7,761 nt of DNA, taken from Rhodospirillaceae bacterium (GTDB taxonomy: Bacteria > Pseudomonadota > Alphaproteobacteria > Rhodospirillales > Magnetospirillaceae). The stretch is taken from assembly GCA_013349735.1 (NCBI GenBank), contig DUZC01000098.1:1-7761 (forward strand), in the 5' to 3' direction. Positions 1 through 6,941 of the stretch are shown here, piece by piece; the stretch's first letter is position 1; each line of letters begins with the position of its first letter. A program made the translations under genes and the position numbers. Under the pieces are notes generated by a model. It had not been told where the DNA came from. It saw only the letters and a list, made by a program, of their open reading frames with translations, and searched no databases.

Positions 1-189
1 GTTTGCGAAGCCGCAGCCTTCGACGCGTTGCCAGTGGAGGCCATCAAGGCGGCGCTGTTGAGCCAGGTCGATTTTCTGCGCGATCTGCCGCGCCATGCCG
101 CGGAAGCGGGCGTGCAACAGGAAGTCATCGACCGGGCCTGCGATGGGTGTGCCATCCTCGCCGAGGTTGGCGGGACGCTAGGAAACTGA
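1..189 (+). CDS. C-terminal fragment of an unidentified protein, possibly HipA-like kinase toxin (5' truncated by window edge)
   Basis: Reading frame 1 is open from the first base to a TGA at 187-189 and gives 62 residues, ending with AILAEVGGTLGN. Its third codon positions are G/C rich, as in the other genes here, and it ends one base before the next start codon, so the two genes are probably co-transcribed. The fragment is alpha-helical in character, with alternating Leu/Ala and charged residues, and shows no catalytic motif because those would lie upstream of the window. The downstream helix-turn-helix protein resembles antitoxin/regulators found beside HipA-family Ser/Thr kinases, and the helical tail would fit the end of such a kinase. 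That identity is inference from context only; any other helical-tailed protein would fit. That this is a real coding end is fairly sure; its function is not. Confidence 0.6.
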   Translation, partial: VCEAAAFDALPVEAIKAALLSQVDFLRDLPRHAAEAGVQQEVIDRACDGCAILAEVGGTLGN

Positions 190-190
190 G

Positions 191-526
191 ATGCCGAAAA
201 AACGCCCCCTAACGCGAGACGAGAAATTCGATCGTCGTGAGGTCATTGCCCGCCGCGCCGCCGACGGCAGCTTGGTGCTGCCGGAAGCCATTCGCGACAT
301 TCGCAACGCCCTAGGCCTTACCCAGGCGGATTTCGCTGACAAGTTCGGGCTGACCCGTATCCAATTGATCGAACTTGAGAAAGGACGTGCGAATCCGACC
401 CAGGAGACGCTGGCCCGCATCGGGAAGCCCTTTGGTTTCGTATTGGGCTTTGTTCCCAAAGCGAAGAAAAACCAGCTGACGGCCGGGATGTCCGACGGCC
501 CGTCGGGCAACTCAGTCTTGAAGTGA
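191..526 (+). CDS. XRE-family helix-turn-helix transcriptional regulator (HipB-like antitoxin type)
   Basis: A 111-residue protein with a single DNA-binding domain. Residues 31-78 form a Cro/C1-type five-helix fold: helix 2 is about TQADFADKFG (44-53) and the recognition helix about TRIQLIELEKG (55-65), followed by the family hallmark ANPTQETLARIG. A short segment, KPFGFVLGFVPK (79-90), may pair as a beta strand in dimer formation, as in HipB-like proteins. The N-terminus is basic (MPKKRPLTRDEK) and the last 20 residues look disordered. The ATG at 191 is preceded by AGGA at 180-183 with 7-nt spacing, and the upstream gene ends one base before it, which implies translational coupling. Known role of the family: repressor of its own operon and, in toxin-antitoxin pairs, neutraliser of the partner. 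Here the order would be partner first and regulator second, the reverse of E. coli hipBA. HTH assignment is firm; the antitoxin role is inferred. Confidence 0.85.
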   Translation: MPKKRPLTRDEKFDRREVIARRAADGSLVLPEAIRDIRNALGLTQADFADKFGLTRIQLIELEKGRANPTQETLARIGKPFGFVLGFVPKAKKNQLTAGMSDGPSGNSVLK

Positions 527-538
527 GTAAGCTCCGGT

Positions 539-1279
539 TTATTCCCGTCTTAAAATCCGGTCGATCAAAAGCCCGGCCAGCCAGCTGTCCTTGAAGCGGG
601 CTTCAAGGGCATTGCGGTCATAAATATTTGTGACCCAAGGTCCGAAGGAGTCGGCTGTTCCATCGGATTGCGCGAGGAAGGTCTCAAAAAAGAAGTCGAT
701 TACCCCTGTTTTTGCCTGTTTGAGATGGCCATAGCGCAGCGACAGCTCGCTTTTCATGGCCTGACGCAGAGGAACGCCGCCTTGAAGAAAAAGATATAAG
801 GTCGCCATAAAGCCGGCACGATCCGCTCCGGACTTACAATGCAAAAGCATGGGATAATCGATTTCGGTAAAAATCCGACCCGCCGCAGCCAGGGTTTCCC
901 GATCAAGGGGGCTGCGCGAACGAATGGGGAAGTCGACCAGGGTTAAGCCCAGGGACTGGCAGGCAAGGCGCTCAAGAATATAGCTGCCACAATTGTCGCG
1001 CCGCCCGCGCAAATTAAGGATAGTCTTAATACCCATGGCCTTGGCACGGCGTAAATGATGGGGTGCGGGTTGTGCCGCCCGCCAGACGCCCGGCGCCACC
1101 GAATGAAGATTCCAATAGACATCGCGGATAAAGCCGTGATCAACCAGCCACATATCGGCCCAAGCGCGCAATTTCTCGCGGCCATCGAGGGGCGGGGCGG
1201 CGGGCGCAACAGTTGGCAGGTCAATGGGCAAGGGCGTTCTCAGTACGGATGGTTGCCAAGGCGGCGCAAGGCGTAGCAT
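539..1279 (-). CDS. Dual-specificity/tyrosine-type protein phosphatase family protein (CX5R)
   Basis: Encodes about 246 residues from the ATG at 1279. The active-site P-loop is HCKSGADR, with nucleophile Cys148 and phosphate-binding Arg154, followed by AGFMATLYLFLQGG, the helix after the P-loop. Upstream, PGVWRAAQPAPHHL and MGIKTILNLRG match the W/YRxxQP and GIKTxxNLR motifs of bacterial DSP-like phosphatases (the Siw14/PTP-like group). An Asp in the TLVDFPIRSRSPL segment could serve as general acid. There is no signal peptide, so it is probably cytoplasmic. The frame stays open upstream to a GTG at 1363, giving 274 residues, with another ATG at 1345; those versions would overlap the divergent ABC gene by up to 31 bp, and none of the starts has a clear ribosome binding site, so 1279 is a choice of least overlap. 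It converges on the HTH gene with a 12-bp gap and diverges from the exporter. The substrate could be phosphoprotein, phospholipid or inositol phosphate; sequence does not decide. Confidence 0.8.
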   Translation of the reverse strand: MLRLAPPWQPSVLRTPLPIDLPTVAPAAPPLDGREKLRAWADMWLVDHGFIRDVYWNLHSVAPGVWRAAQPAPHHLRRAKAMGIKTILNLRGRRDNCGSYILERLACQSLGLTLVDFPIRSRSPLDRETLAAAGRIFTEIDYPMLLHCKSGADRAGFMATLYLFLQGGVPLRQAMKSELSLRYGHLKQAKTGVIDFFFETFLAQSDGTADSFGPWVTNIYDRNALEARFKDSWLAGLLIDRILRRE

Positions 1280-1332
1280 AAAGCCGGGTACATGCCGAGA
1301 GCCGAGTTCTCGGAGCAAGCGGATTTTTTGAC

Positions 1333-3135
1333 ATGAGTTCACCATCGGCAAGTCAAACGGCACCTTCTAAAGGGCGGACCCTGCCTTTAATGCGGCGCCT
1401 TCTCGTGGAAGCCGCGCTGCCTTATGGCTGGATGTTGTTGGCGGCCGGCATTTGCATGGGGGTCGTCGCTGGGATGACCACGGCGACGGCCTGGTTGCTG
1501 GATCCGGTCGTCAACAAAGTCTTTGTCGAGAAAGACGGGACCATGCTTTGGTTGATCGGCAGCGCCGTTTTTGGCGTATTCGCGGTCAAAAGTCTGGCCA
1601 GTTATGCCCAAGAGGTGCTGCTGGCCAATGTCGGTCAGCGTATCATTTCGGACACCCAGAACCGATTGTTCGGGCATCTTCTGGGGCTTGATGTCGGTTT
1701 GTTCCAGTCCCGGCCGACGGGCAGTTTGGTGTCGCACTTTACCTACGATATCAACGCCATGCGAACGGCGGTTTCGAGTGCCGTGGTCGGTATTGGTCGT
1801 GATGCTCTGTCGGTAATTTTTTTAGTTGCGCTGATTTTCTATCAGGATTGGTTGCTGGCCAGCATCAGTTTGGTAGCGGCCCCTTTGTCGGTTTATCCGA
1901 TCCAGCGTCTTAGCAAAAGGATGCGTCGGGTCGCCCGCCAAACCCAAGAGGAGATGGGAAGTTTGACCACCGCCCTGTCGCAGACTTTTCAGGGTATTCG
2001 AGTCATTAAGGCCTATCGTCTTGAGGCCTTTGAGCAAAGCAGAGTGAAAGGACTGGTTGACTCTCTTTGCCGACTGGCCATTGGCGGGGTCAGGGTCGAG
2101 GCGGCGGCGCAACCGATCATCGATGCCTTCGGCGGCATTGCCGTGACGTCGGTGATAGTCTATGGCGGTGCCCGGGTCATCGAGGGTGCCACGACACCCG
2201 GTGCTTTTTTCTCTTTTATTGCTGCGGTGTTGATGGCTTATCAACCCTTGCGATCTCTTTCCAAAGTCAATGTTTCCTTGCAAACAGGCTTGGCCGCTGC
2301 CGAAAGGGTCTTTGCGCTTTTGGACCGGCCCTCGGCTTTGGTGGAAGCGTCAGAGCCACTTGTCTTGCCTCGGGTTCCCGGGGCGGTTCGTTTCGAGCAA
2401 GTGAGGTTTCGCTATGAGGGCGCCGACTTGGCGCTGAATGGCATTGATTTCGATGCGCCGGCAGGCGGAATAACCGCTTTGGTCGGGCCGTCCGGGGCAG
2501 GGAAGAGCACGGTTTTTAACCTGATTCCGCGCTTTTATGATCCGGAATCAGGGCGGGTTCTGGTTAATGGTCTTGATGTTCGCGCGCTTTCTTTGGCCAG
2601 TCTTTGTGATGCGATCGCCCTGGTCAGCCAAGAGGTGATGTTGTTCGACGACAGCATTGCCAACAATATTCGCTGTGGGCGTCCCGATGCCAGTGATGAC
2701 GAAGTCCGCGCCGCAGCCGAAGCGGCGGCAGCCAGTGCGTTCATCGAGGCTGCTCCTGACGGCTTCCTGACCCGGGTGGGGGAACATGGATTGCGCCTGT
2801 CAGGTGGCCAAAGGCAGCGGATTGCCATCGCCCGGGCTATTCTCAAAGATGCGCCGATTTTGCTCCTGGACGAAGCAACCAGCGCGCTGGACACGGAATC
2901 CGAGCGGCATATCCAGTTGGCGCTTGGTCGATTGATGCAGGGGCGGACCACAATTGTTATTGCGCACCGCTTGTCTACCATTCGCAATGCGAATGTGATT
3001 CACGTGTTTGATCATGGCCGGGTTGTTGAAAGCGGCAGTCATGACAGTCTGCTGGCGGCAAATGGTTTATATGCGCGTTTGCATGCCTTACAATTTGCCG
3101 AATCGCCGGATGGCGCTTCGCCTTGTTCCGCTTAG
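1333..3135 (+). CDS. ABC exporter, fused transmembrane-ATPase half-transporter (MsbA/lipid A exporter type)
   Basis: A 600-residue half-transporter expected to work as a homodimer in the inner membrane, coupling ATP hydrolysis to export of a lipid or other amphipathic substrate. Residues 25-310 form a type I exporter membrane domain with six predicted helices, about 31-56, 71-97, 151-171, 173-190, 262-283 and 289-305. The nucleotide-binding domain (about 350-590) is complete: A-loop Tyr361, Walker A GPSGAGKST (385-393), Q-loop Gln433, signature LSGGQ (489-493), Walker B ILLLDE with catalytic Glu514, D-loop SALD (517-520) and switch His545. All catalytic residues are present, so it should be active. 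The first 19 residues are polar, and an internal ATG at 1390 (MRRLLVEAALPYG) is a possible alternative start; neither start has a strong Shine-Dalgarno, only GCGGA 9 nt before 1333. A possible promoter, TTGCCA at 1253-1258 and CATAAA at 1277-1282, overlaps the phosphatase 5' end. The MsbA-type assignment rests on overall architecture; the substrate is not established. Confidence 0.9.
   Translation: MSSPSASQTAPSKGRTLPLMRRLLVEAALPYGWMLLAAGICMGVVAGMTTATAWLLDPVVNKVFVEKDGTMLWLIGSAVFGVFAVKSLASYAQEVLLANVGQRIISDTQNRLFGHLLGLDVGLFQSRPTGSLVSHFTYDINAMRTAVSSAVVGIGRDALSVIFLVALIFYQDWLLASISLVAAPLSVYPIQRLSKRMRRVARQTQEEMGSLTTALSQTFQGIRVIKAYRLEAFEQSRVKGLVDSLCRLAIGGVRVEAAAQPIIDAFGGIAVTSVIVYGGARVIEGATTPGAFFSFIAAVLMAYQPLRSLSKVNVSLQTGLAAAERVFALLDRPSALVEASEPLVLPRVPGAVRFEQVRFRYEGADLALNGIDFDAPAGGITALVGPSGAGKSTVFNLIPRFYDPESGRVLVNGLDVRALSLASLCDAIALVSQEVMLFDDSIANNIRCGRPDASDDEVRAAAEAAAASAFIEAAPDGFLTRVGEHGLRLSGGQRQRIAIARAILKDAPILLLDEATSALDTESERHIQLALGRLMQGRTTIVIAHRLSTIRNANVIHVFDHGRVVESGSHDSLLAANGLYARLHALQFAESPDGASPCSA
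3066..3094 (+). promoter_or_regulatory. Possible sigma-70 promoter for gyrA inside the 3' end of the ABC gene
   Basis: TTTATA (3066-3071, 4/6 to TTGACA) and TACAAT (3089-3094, 5/6 to TATAAT) are 17 bp apart. A transcript from here would start near 3101 and carry a leader of about 100 nt holding the inverted repeats before gyrA. The evidence is consensus similarity only; the -35 match is weak and the site lies in coding sequence. Confidence 0.25.
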
Positions 3136-3152
3136 CGTTATCTGCTAGCTTC

Positions 3153-3180
3153 CGGCCATTCATCTGGCCGCCGTTGGCGG
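3153..3180 (+). repeat. Two overlapping inverted repeats (alternative hairpins) between the ABC gene and gyrA
   Basis: CGGCCA at 3153-3158 pairs with TGGCCG at 3165-3170 around a 6-nt loop. CCGCC at 3168-3172 pairs with GGCGG at 3176-3180 around the loop GTT. The two share 3168-3170, so only one can form at a time. No run of T follows, so a standard intrinsic terminator for the ABC gene is unlikely; a weak attenuator or chance GC-rich pairing are both possible. The gap is 65 bp in total and holds no gene. Confidence 0.4.
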
Positions 3181-3200
3181 TTATCGGTTAGCCCTCCTTC

Positions 3201-5891
3201 ATGAGCGAATCATTGACATCGTCTCCGACGCCGCCGTCCTTCGACATTACCCCGGTTACGATCGAGGAGGAGATGAAACGCTCCTATCTCGACTACGCCA
3301 TGAGCGTCATCGTCTCGCGGGCGCTTCCCGATGTTCGGGATGGATTGAAGCCCGTCCATCGGCGCATCCTTTTCGCGATGAAAGAAAGCGGTTACGATTA
3401 TAATAAGCCCTTTCGAAAGTCGGCCCGCATCGTTGGCGATGTCATGGGTAAATATCATCCCCATGGCGATGCCGCGATTTATGATGCGATGGTGCGCATG
3501 GCGCAGGATTTTTCCATGCGCCTTCAGCTTATCGACGGTCAGGGAAATTTTGGCTCAATGGACGGCGATCCTCCGGCGGCCATGCGCTATACCGAAGCGC
3601 GTCTGGCCCGGGCTGCGGCGAGCCTTTTGGACGATATCGACAAAGACACCGTCGATTACCAATCAAATTACGACGACACCACCCATGAACCGGTGGTGTT
3701 GCCTGCGCGCTATCCCAATCTTCTGGTCAATGGTGCCGGCGGTATCGCTGTTGGTATGGCCACCAATATTCCGCCCCATAATTTAGGCGAGGTCATCGAC
3801 GCCTGTTGCGCCTATATCGACAACCCGTCCATTACCATCGAAGAGGTAATGACGATTGTTCCGGCCCCGGATTTTCCGACCGGCGGTATCATACTTGGTC
3901 GCGCCGGGATTCGGGCTGCCTTTACCACCGGTCGTGGATCCGTTGTCGTGCGGGGGCGTTGTGCCTTCGAGGAAATTCGTAAAGATCGTACGGCCATCAT
4001 CGTTACCGAAGTGCCTTATCAGGTTAATAAGGCCCGGATGATTGAACTGATGGCCGAATTGGTCCGCGACAAGCGGATCGAAGGTATTTCCGATCTACGG
4101 GACGAATCTGACCGCGACGGCATGCGGGTGGTCATCGAATTGAAGCGGGATGCGGTTCCGGATGTGGTGTTGAACCAGCTTTATCGCTATACCCCGCTGC
4201 AGACCAGTTTTGGCGTGAATATGCTGGCATTGAACGGCGGTCGACCGTTGATGATGCCGCTTTTGGATGTGATCACCGCCTTTGTCGCTTTCCGTGAAGA
4301 GGTGATTACCCGGCGCACCATCTTTGAACTTGGGAAAGCCCGGGAAAGGGCACATTTATTGGTAGGGTTGGCCATCGCCGTGGCCAATCTTGATCCGGTC
4401 ATTCGTCTCATCCGCGCAGCCCCCGACCCAGCCACGGCGCGCGAACGGCTGATGGCCGAAAATTGGCAGGCGGCGGATGTCGAGCCGCTGATCCGTTTGA
4501 TAGACGAACCCGGCCGCACCGTTGTTGATGGGCATTATCGCCTGTCTGAAACACAGGCTAAGGGTATTCTGGACCTGCGTTTGCATCGCTTGACCGGCTT
4601 GGAACGGGAAAAGATCCATCAGGAACTGACCGAGCTCGGTGAACAGATCAAGGAATATCTCCTGATTTTGGGTTCGCGCCAGCGGTTGATGGAGATTCTT
4701 CGCCAGGAATTGGTCGAGATGAAGGAGCAATTCGCCACGCCCCGTCGCACGACCATAGAAGAAAACGAGTTTGAGGCCGATATCGAGGATCTGATCGCGC
4801 GCGAAGACATGGTCGTGACGGTTACCAATACCGGCTACATCAAGCGGGTTCCTTTGTCGGAATACCGGACCCAGCGGCGCGGCGGCAAGGGCCGCTCGGG
4901 CATGAGTACGCGAGAGGAAGATTTCGTCAACCAGGTCTTCGTGGCCAACACGCACACGCCGATTATCTTTTTCTCATCAACCGGTATTGCCTACAAAATG
5001 AAGGTATACCGCTTGCCTCTCGGCAATCCGCAGGCCCGTGGGAAAGCCATGGTCAATTTGCTGCCGCTTGACCAGAACGAGACGATCTCGACGGTTATGC
5101 CCTTACCAGAAGACGAGGCCAGCTGGAGCAGCCTGCATGTTATGTTTGCCACCGCCAGTGGCTATGTTCGGCGCAATTTGCTGTCTGATTTCACCGACAT
5201 TCGGGCAAATGGCAAGATTGCGATGAAATTGGATGACGGGGACCGCCTGATTGCGGTTCAGACCTGCAGCGAAGACCATGATGTATTGCTGGCAGCGCGT
5301 AATGGCAAATGTATCCGCTTTGCGGTGACCGATGTGCGCGTTTTCAAGGGCCGGGATTCGACGGGGGTTCGCGGTATTCGCCTTGATGGGGCGGATGAAG
5401 TTATTTCCATGTCTACCTTGCGCCATGTGGCCTATGACAGCGAGACGCGCGACAGCTATCTGCGCGGCGAATTGGCGGCTCCGCTGATTGAACAAATGGC
5501 CGGATTGGAAGAACATATCCTGACCGTGAGTGAAAACGGTTATGGCAAGCGCACGTCCGCATACGAGTATCGGATTACCGGTCGCGGCGGAAGCGGGATT
5601 GCCAATATCCAACTGACTGAAAAAACCGGGCCGGTTGTCGCCTCCTTCCCGGTGGACGCTGTTGACGAGATCGTCTTGGTCACAAATGGCGGCAAATTGA
5701 TCCGGATCGGGGTTGATGACATCCGCATTGCCGGTCGCAAGACGCAAGGGGTAACCCTCTTGCGGACGGCCGACGATGAATCTGTGGTTTCGGCGGCACG
5801 GCTTGGCGATGTTGGCGCCAACTCTGATGATGGGGATGACAATGATGCGGCGGAACAAGGAGATGATCCGGACGCAGAAGGAGAGGCGTGA
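3201..5891 (+). CDS. gyrA: DNA gyrase subunit A
   Basis: The 896-residue breakage-reunion subunit of DNA gyrase, which with GyrB (GyrA2GyrB2) introduces negative supercoils into DNA using ATP. The N-terminal domain starts with the conserved ITPVTIEEEMKRSYLDYAMS. The catalytic tyrosine is Tyr130 in AAMRYTEARL (Tyr122 in E. coli). The quinolone region reads HPHGDAAIYD (86-95), with Ala91 at the E. coli Ser83 position and Asp95 at Asp87. The GyrA box QRRGGKG (558-564) introduces the C-terminal beta-pinwheel that wraps DNA and separates this from ParC. Around residues 740-760 (RHVAYDSETRDSYLRGEL) there is an insertion relative to E. coli of the kind seen in alphaproteobacterial GyrA. The last 30 residues are an acidic tail. 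It is slightly longer than E. coli GyrA (875). The ATG at 3201 fits the usual distance to the conserved N-terminal block, but lacks a Shine-Dalgarno; CCTCCTT sits just before it. The stop overlaps the coaD start by one base. Confidence 0.98.
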   Translation: MSESLTSSPTPPSFDITPVTIEEEMKRSYLDYAMSVIVSRALPDVRDGLKPVHRRILFAMKESGYDYNKPFRKSARIVGDVMGKYHPHGDAAIYDAMVRMAQDFSMRLQLIDGQGNFGSMDGDPPAAMRYTEARLARAAASLLDDIDKDTVDYQSNYDDTTHEPVVLPARYPNLLVNGAGGIAVGMATNIPPHNLGEVIDACCAYIDNPSITIEEVMTIVPAPDFPTGGIILGRAGIRAAFTTGRGSVVVRGRCAFEEIRKDRTAIIVTEVPYQVNKARMIELMAELVRDKRIEGISDLRDESDRDGMRVVIELKRDAVPDVVLNQLYRYTPLQTSFGVNMLALNGGRPLMMPLLDVITAFVAFREEVITRRTIFELGKARERAHLLVGLAIAVANLDPVIRLIRAAPDPATARERLMAENWQAADVEPLIRLIDEPGRTVVDGHYRLSETQAKGILDLRLHRLTGLEREKIHQELTELGEQIKEYLLILGSRQRLMEILRQELVEMKEQFATPRRTTIEENEFEADIEDLIAREDMVVTVTNTGYIKRVPLSEYRTQRRGGKGRSGMSTREEDFVNQVFVANTHTPIIFFSSTGIAYKMKVYRLPLGNPQARGKAMVNLLPLDQNETISTVMPLPEDEASWSSLHVMFATASGYVRRNLLSDFTDIRANGKIAMKLDDGDRLIAVQTCSEDHDVLLAARNGKCIRFAVTDVRVFKGRDSTGVRGIRLDGADEVISMSTLRHVAYDSETRDSYLRGELAAPLIEQMAGLEEHILTVSENGYGKRTSAYEYRITGRGGSGIANIQLTEKTGPVVASFPVDAVDEIVLVTNGGKLIRIGVDDIRIAGRKTQGVTLLRTADDESVVSAARLGDVGANSDDGDDNDAAEQGDDPDAEGEA

Positions 5892-6415
5892 TGGGTTCTG
5901 AGCGGATCGGATTATATCCCGGGACTTTTGATCCCATCACCAATGGGCATTTGGACATCGTGGTTCGGGCCAGCCGGGTGGTAGACCGTTTGATCGTTGC
6001 CGTTGCTGCCAATATTGGTAAAGGCCCGCTGTTTTCGGTGGACGAACGGGTTGAGATGGTCCGCAAGGATATAGCCGGTCTTAAAAATCCTAATGGAATC
6101 ATTATCGAAGTACGGTCTTTTGACAATTTGCTTATGCATTTTGCCGTGTCTTGCGGCGCGAATGTCATTATCCGCGGGCTGCGTGCCGTGTCGGATTTCG
6201 AATATGAGTTTCAAATGGCCGGGATGAACACCCGGTTAAACCCTGATGTTGAAACTTTGTTCTTGATGGCCTCTGAGCGGTGCCAGTTTATTTCATCGCG
6301 CTTTGTCAAAGAAATCGGTTGGTTAGGTGGGGATATCTCGTCTTTTGTCTCACCCAGGGTTAATCAAAGATTAGAACAGCGTTGGTCTGAAATGCGGGCA
6401 ACGCCTCGGACGTAA
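5891..6415 (+). CDS. coaD: Phosphopantetheine adenylyltransferase
   Basis: A 174-residue cytoplasmic nucleotidyltransferase that transfers AMP from ATP to 4'-phosphopantetheine, giving dephospho-CoA, the penultimate step of coenzyme A synthesis. The nucleotide-binding motif YPGTFDPITNGH (9-20) carries His20, equivalent to E. coli His18. Lys44 (ANIGKGP) matches Lys42, and IIRGLRAVSDFEYE (93-106) carries Arg95 and Arg98, matching Arg88 and Arg91. The second nucleotide motif is ISSRFVKEI (134-142). Length is slightly above the family's usual 160-170, with a short extra C-terminal tail. I choose the ATG at 5891 because AAGGAG at 5878-5883 lies 7 nt before it; a GTG at 5888 directly upstream would add one residue. 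The start overlaps the gyrA stop (TGATG), and the ribosome binding site lies inside the codons for the GyrA acidic tail, which suggests translational coupling. Confidence 0.97.
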   Translation: MGSERIGLYPGTFDPITNGHLDIVVRASRVVDRLIVAVAANIGKGPLFSVDERVEMVRKDIAGLKNPNGIIIEVRSFDNLLMHFAVSCGANVIIRGLRAVSDFEYEFQMAGMNTRLNPDVETLFLMASERCQFISSRFVKEIGWLGGDISSFVSPRVNQRLEQRWSEMRATPRT

Positions 6416-6436
6416 ATTGCGCAAGGGAGTAAGACC

Positions 6437-6937
6437 ATGAGCCGTGACGCCGCCCCAGCGGACAAAGAAAACACCCTTTATCTGGATCTTAAAGATGGCC
6501 GCGTAGTAATTGAAATGCTGCCGGATCTTGCTCCGCTCCATGTCGCGCGCATCAAGGAGTTGGCACGGGAAGGGTTTTATGACGGCTTGGTTTTCCATCG
6601 GGTCATCGACGGTTTCATGGCCCAGGGCGGCGATCCTACCGGTACGGGATCTGGTGGCACCGGCAAGAAGCTGAAAGGCGAGTTCACCCGGAAAGCCAAA
6701 CATGTCCGTGGCACTTGCTCGATGGCTCGGCGCGCTGACCCTAACAGCGGTGATTGCCAATTTTTTATCATGTTCGGCTCGCAACCCAGTCTGGATGGCC
6801 AATACACGATTTGGGGCAAGGTTGTCAGTGGCATGGAACATGTAGATTCAATTAAGAAGGGCGATCCCCAGAGCGGGACCATGAAAGATCCTGATGCGAT
6901 TGTGCGGATGCAGGTCGCTTCTGATGTTGAGGAATAG
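6437..6937 (+). CDS. Cyclophilin-type peptidyl-prolyl cis-trans isomerase, cytoplasmic
   Basis: A 166-residue single-domain cyclophilin that speeds cis-trans isomerisation of X-Pro bonds during protein folding. The active site is in FHRVIDGFMAQGGDPTGTG, with catalytic Arg55 and Phe60, Met61 and Gln63; QFFIMF (108-113) supplies Phe113, which also lines the pocket. These residues happen to match human cyclophilin A numbering. The position of the human cyclosporin-contacting Trp121 is Ser118 here (QPSLDGQ), so low cyclosporin affinity is likely. No signal peptide or membrane segment is visible, so it should be cytoplasmic, like E. coli PpiB. AGGGAG at 6424-6429 lies 7 nt before the ATG. It follows coaD by 21 bp and precedes a paralogue by 4 bp. 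Calling it ppiB is reasonable, but bacterial cyclophilin names depend mainly on location. Confidence 0.95.
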   Translation: MSRDAAPADKENTLYLDLKDGRVVIEMLPDLAPLHVARIKELAREGFYDGLVFHRVIDGFMAQGGDPTGTGSGGTGKKLKGEFTRKAKHVRGTCSMARRADPNSGDCQFFIMFGSQPSLDGQYTIWGKVVSGMEHVDSIKKGDPQSGTMKDPDAIVRMQVASDVEE

Positions 6938-6941
6938 CGCC

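Noticed and set aside
3..212. Plus-strand open frame at the left edge, rich in Arg and Gly
   Set aside because: It overlaps both the truncated gene in frame 1 and the HTH start; frame 1 has better codon-position bias and ends just before the HTH gene.
490..508. Inverted repeat CCGACGG/CCGTCGG near the end of the HTH gene as a terminator
   Set aside because: It lies within coding sequence, has a one-base centre and no T run follows; likely a GC-rich coincidence.
1328..1333. Perfect TTGACA as a -35 element
   Set aside because: It overlaps the likely ABC start codon and no acceptable -10 lies 15-19 bp downstream.
5103..5858. A 251-codon minus-strand open frame opposite gyrA, and similar long frames at 4356-4955 and 1822-2283
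   Set aside because: They lie entirely antisense to gyrA or the ABC gene, show no recognisable motif, and are expected from the codon bias of the real genes.
6894..6941. Upstream ATG start for the second cyclophilin
   Set aside because: It overlaps the first cyclophilin and would bury the signal peptide; the ATG at 6942 has a good ribosome binding site.
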